The notes beneath the pieces were generated by a model. It was not told the origin of the DNA. It was given only the letters and a program-made list of their open reading frames with translations, and made no database searches. This document shows, piece by piece, positions 5,789 to 6,595 of a DNA stretch of 6,595 nt. Position 1 is the first letter of the stretch, and each line of letters begins with the position of its first letter. This DNA comes from Nonlabens sp. (lineage in GTDB: Bacteria; Bacteroidota; Bacteroidia; Flavobacteriales; Flavobacteriaceae), in assembly GCA_023301395.1 (NCBI GenBank), contig JALZUY010000316.1, positions 1 to 6,595 of the forward strand, given 5' to 3'. A program made the position numbers and the translations under genes.

Positions 5789-6464
5789 TATTTTATTCCT
5801 GTGCATGGGATTACTGACTTACTCTCAGCAACCTGAACCGGTAGCTGTGGATAGTGTTAAGTATAAACAAACCTATGGATTAAGAATAGGAATAGATGCT
5901 GCAAGTCTTATACGTACTGGTATTGATCCTGAGTTTAATGGGTTCCAAGTTCTAGGAGATTATAGAATTAAAGATAGACTCTATATAGCAGGTGAATTAG
6001 GAAATGAAAATATTGATCGCAACTCAGATCGTATTGACTTTAAAACTAGTGGCTCTTATTTTAAAGCTGGAATAGATTACAATCTATATCAAAACTGGCT
6101 GGACATGGATAATATGATTTATTTTGGAGCCAGAATAGGAGCAGCAAATTTCACTCAAACATTACAACGCTATGATCTAGCACAAGATAATAGTTATTTT
6201 CCCGTGTTTTCAAATGTAGTAGATAGAGAATTTAGTGGTCTTACCGCATTATGGCTAGAAATTCAACTAGGTATTAAAGTAGAAATATTACCTAATCTTT
6301 ATATGGTGGCAAACATGCAGATTAAAAGAATGCTTACTGAAAATACACCAAACAACTTTGACAACCTTTATGTACCGGGATTTGGTAGAACATATGATAC
6401 TGGAGAAATAGGTGCAGGCTATACTTATGGAATTATGTATCGCATTCCGTTCTTCAAGAAATAG
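5772..6464 (+). CDS. DUF6048 family secreted/outer-membrane beta-barrel-like protein (TTG start)
   Basis: A 230-residue protein of unknown function. The best start is TTG at 5772: it gives a proper Sec signal peptide (MKYVINILFLCMGLLTYSQQ, cleavage near residue 18-20), whereas the first in-frame ATG (5805) would remove most of it. An in-frame stop at 5748-5750 limits extension upstream. The mature chain alternates short aromatic/Gly-rich strands (YGLRIGIDAA, YIAGELGNE, SYFKAGIDYNLY, MIYFGARIGAA, LWLEIQLGIKVEI, NLYMVANMQIKRM, GAGYTYGIMYRIPFF) with polar turns. This fits a small outer-membrane beta-barrel, about eight strands, with a C-terminal aromatic end. There is no Cys in the mature part. 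The overlap of 17 bases with the DUF6452 gene suggests coupling, and the pair may form a lipoprotein-barrel unit. It is the last gene of the operon, followed by a candidate terminator at 6488. Confidence 0.87.
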   Translation: MKYVINILFLCMGLLTYSQQPEPVAVDSVKYKQTYGLRIGIDAASLIRTGIDPEFNGFQVLGDYRIKDRLYIAGELGNENIDRNSDRIDFKTSGSYFKAGIDYNLYQNWLDMDNMIYFGARIGAANFTQTLQRYDLAQDNSYFPVFSNVVDREFSGLTALWLEIQLGIKVEILPNLYMVANMQIKRMLTENTPNNFDNLYVPGFGRTYDTGEIGAGYTYGIMYRIPFFKK

Positions 6465-6487
6465 CTTATGTCAATGTATACTAGGAG

Positions 6488-6516
6488 ATAAACGTATTGA
6501 TAACACGTTTATTTTT
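6488..6516 (+). terminator. Candidate terminator after the rlmD operon
   Basis: The 8-bp arms ATAAACGT (6488-6495) and ACGTTTAT (6505-6512) are exact reverse complements around a 9-base loop and run into a T-tract (6512-6516). The stem has only two GC pairs, so it is weaker than the two hairpins near the left end. Its position 23 bases after the DUF6048 stop supports a role as operon terminator. Confidence 0.6.
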
Positions 6517-6549
6517 ACTAGTAGATATTTTATTTACTATATTTAAATT

Positions 6550-6595
6550 ATGTTAATACTGGTCTATGTTATCTTATTTGGTTTGCTATTAAAAC
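6550..6595 (+). CDS. Start of a hydrophobic protein, truncated by the window edge
   Basis: An ATG at 6550 opens a frame reading MLILVYVILFGLLLK to the last base, a strongly hydrophobic N-terminus suitable for a signal anchor or first transmembrane helix. It lies downstream of the candidate terminator. TATATTTA at 6538-6545 loosely resembles the Bacteroidota -7 element TAnnTTTG with a mismatch at the final base. Only 15 codons are visible, so the family cannot be named, and a chance open frame remains possible. Confidence 0.4.
   Translation, partial: MLILVYVILFGLLLK

Overview
The window looks like a marine-type Flavobacteriia (Bacteroidota) chromosome fragment. It is AT-rich, has no clear Shine-Dalgarno sites, carries Bacteroidota-style lipoprotein signals with acidic residues next to the lipidated Cys, and encodes flavobacterial protein families: a CCC-motif membrane protein, a Cys-insert ornithine aminotransferase, and DUF6452 and DUF6048 next to an RlmD-like methyltransferase. 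These assignments come from reading motifs and recalling the families; no database search was run.

Layout. Positions 1-259 read on the minus strand as an open piece of a polymorphic-toxin-type protein (pre-toxin TG domain). Its first nine bases equal the end of an Illumina adapter. At about 234-256 it meets, head-on, the 5'-truncated remainder of a CCC-motif membrane protein on the plus strand (ends 491). I read this as a probable chimeric join, although a real rearrangement is possible. A strong bidirectional terminator (505-549) follows, then an intact CCC-motif paralogue (576-959), then a second bidirectional terminator (978-1008) that it shares with the convergent rocD gene (minus, 1027-2304). 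RocD is ornithine aminotransferase, which links arginine/ornithine catabolism to glutamate and proline.

A 119-bp divergent intergenic region separates rocD from a tight four-gene plus-strand operon (2424-6464). The operon encodes an RlmD-family RNA m5U methyltransferase, a TlpA-like thioredoxin lipoprotein, a DUF6452 lipoprotein and a DUF6048 secreted or outer-membrane protein. Spacings are +7, -14 and -17 bp, so translational coupling is likely. A candidate terminator lies at 6488-6516, and a new hydrophobic reading frame begins at 6550 and runs off the window.

Points worth a second look: the chimeric left end with the adapter match; the TlpA/DUF6452/DUF6048 envelope trio attached to an RNA methyltransferase; loss of the motif-I acidic residue in RlmD (Val330); a 16-bp perfect GC-rich palindrome inside rlmD; and a four-Cys insert in the aminotransferase. 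I did not find a convincing new multi-gene defence or mobile system here. The envelope operon is the best candidate for uncharacterised biology.
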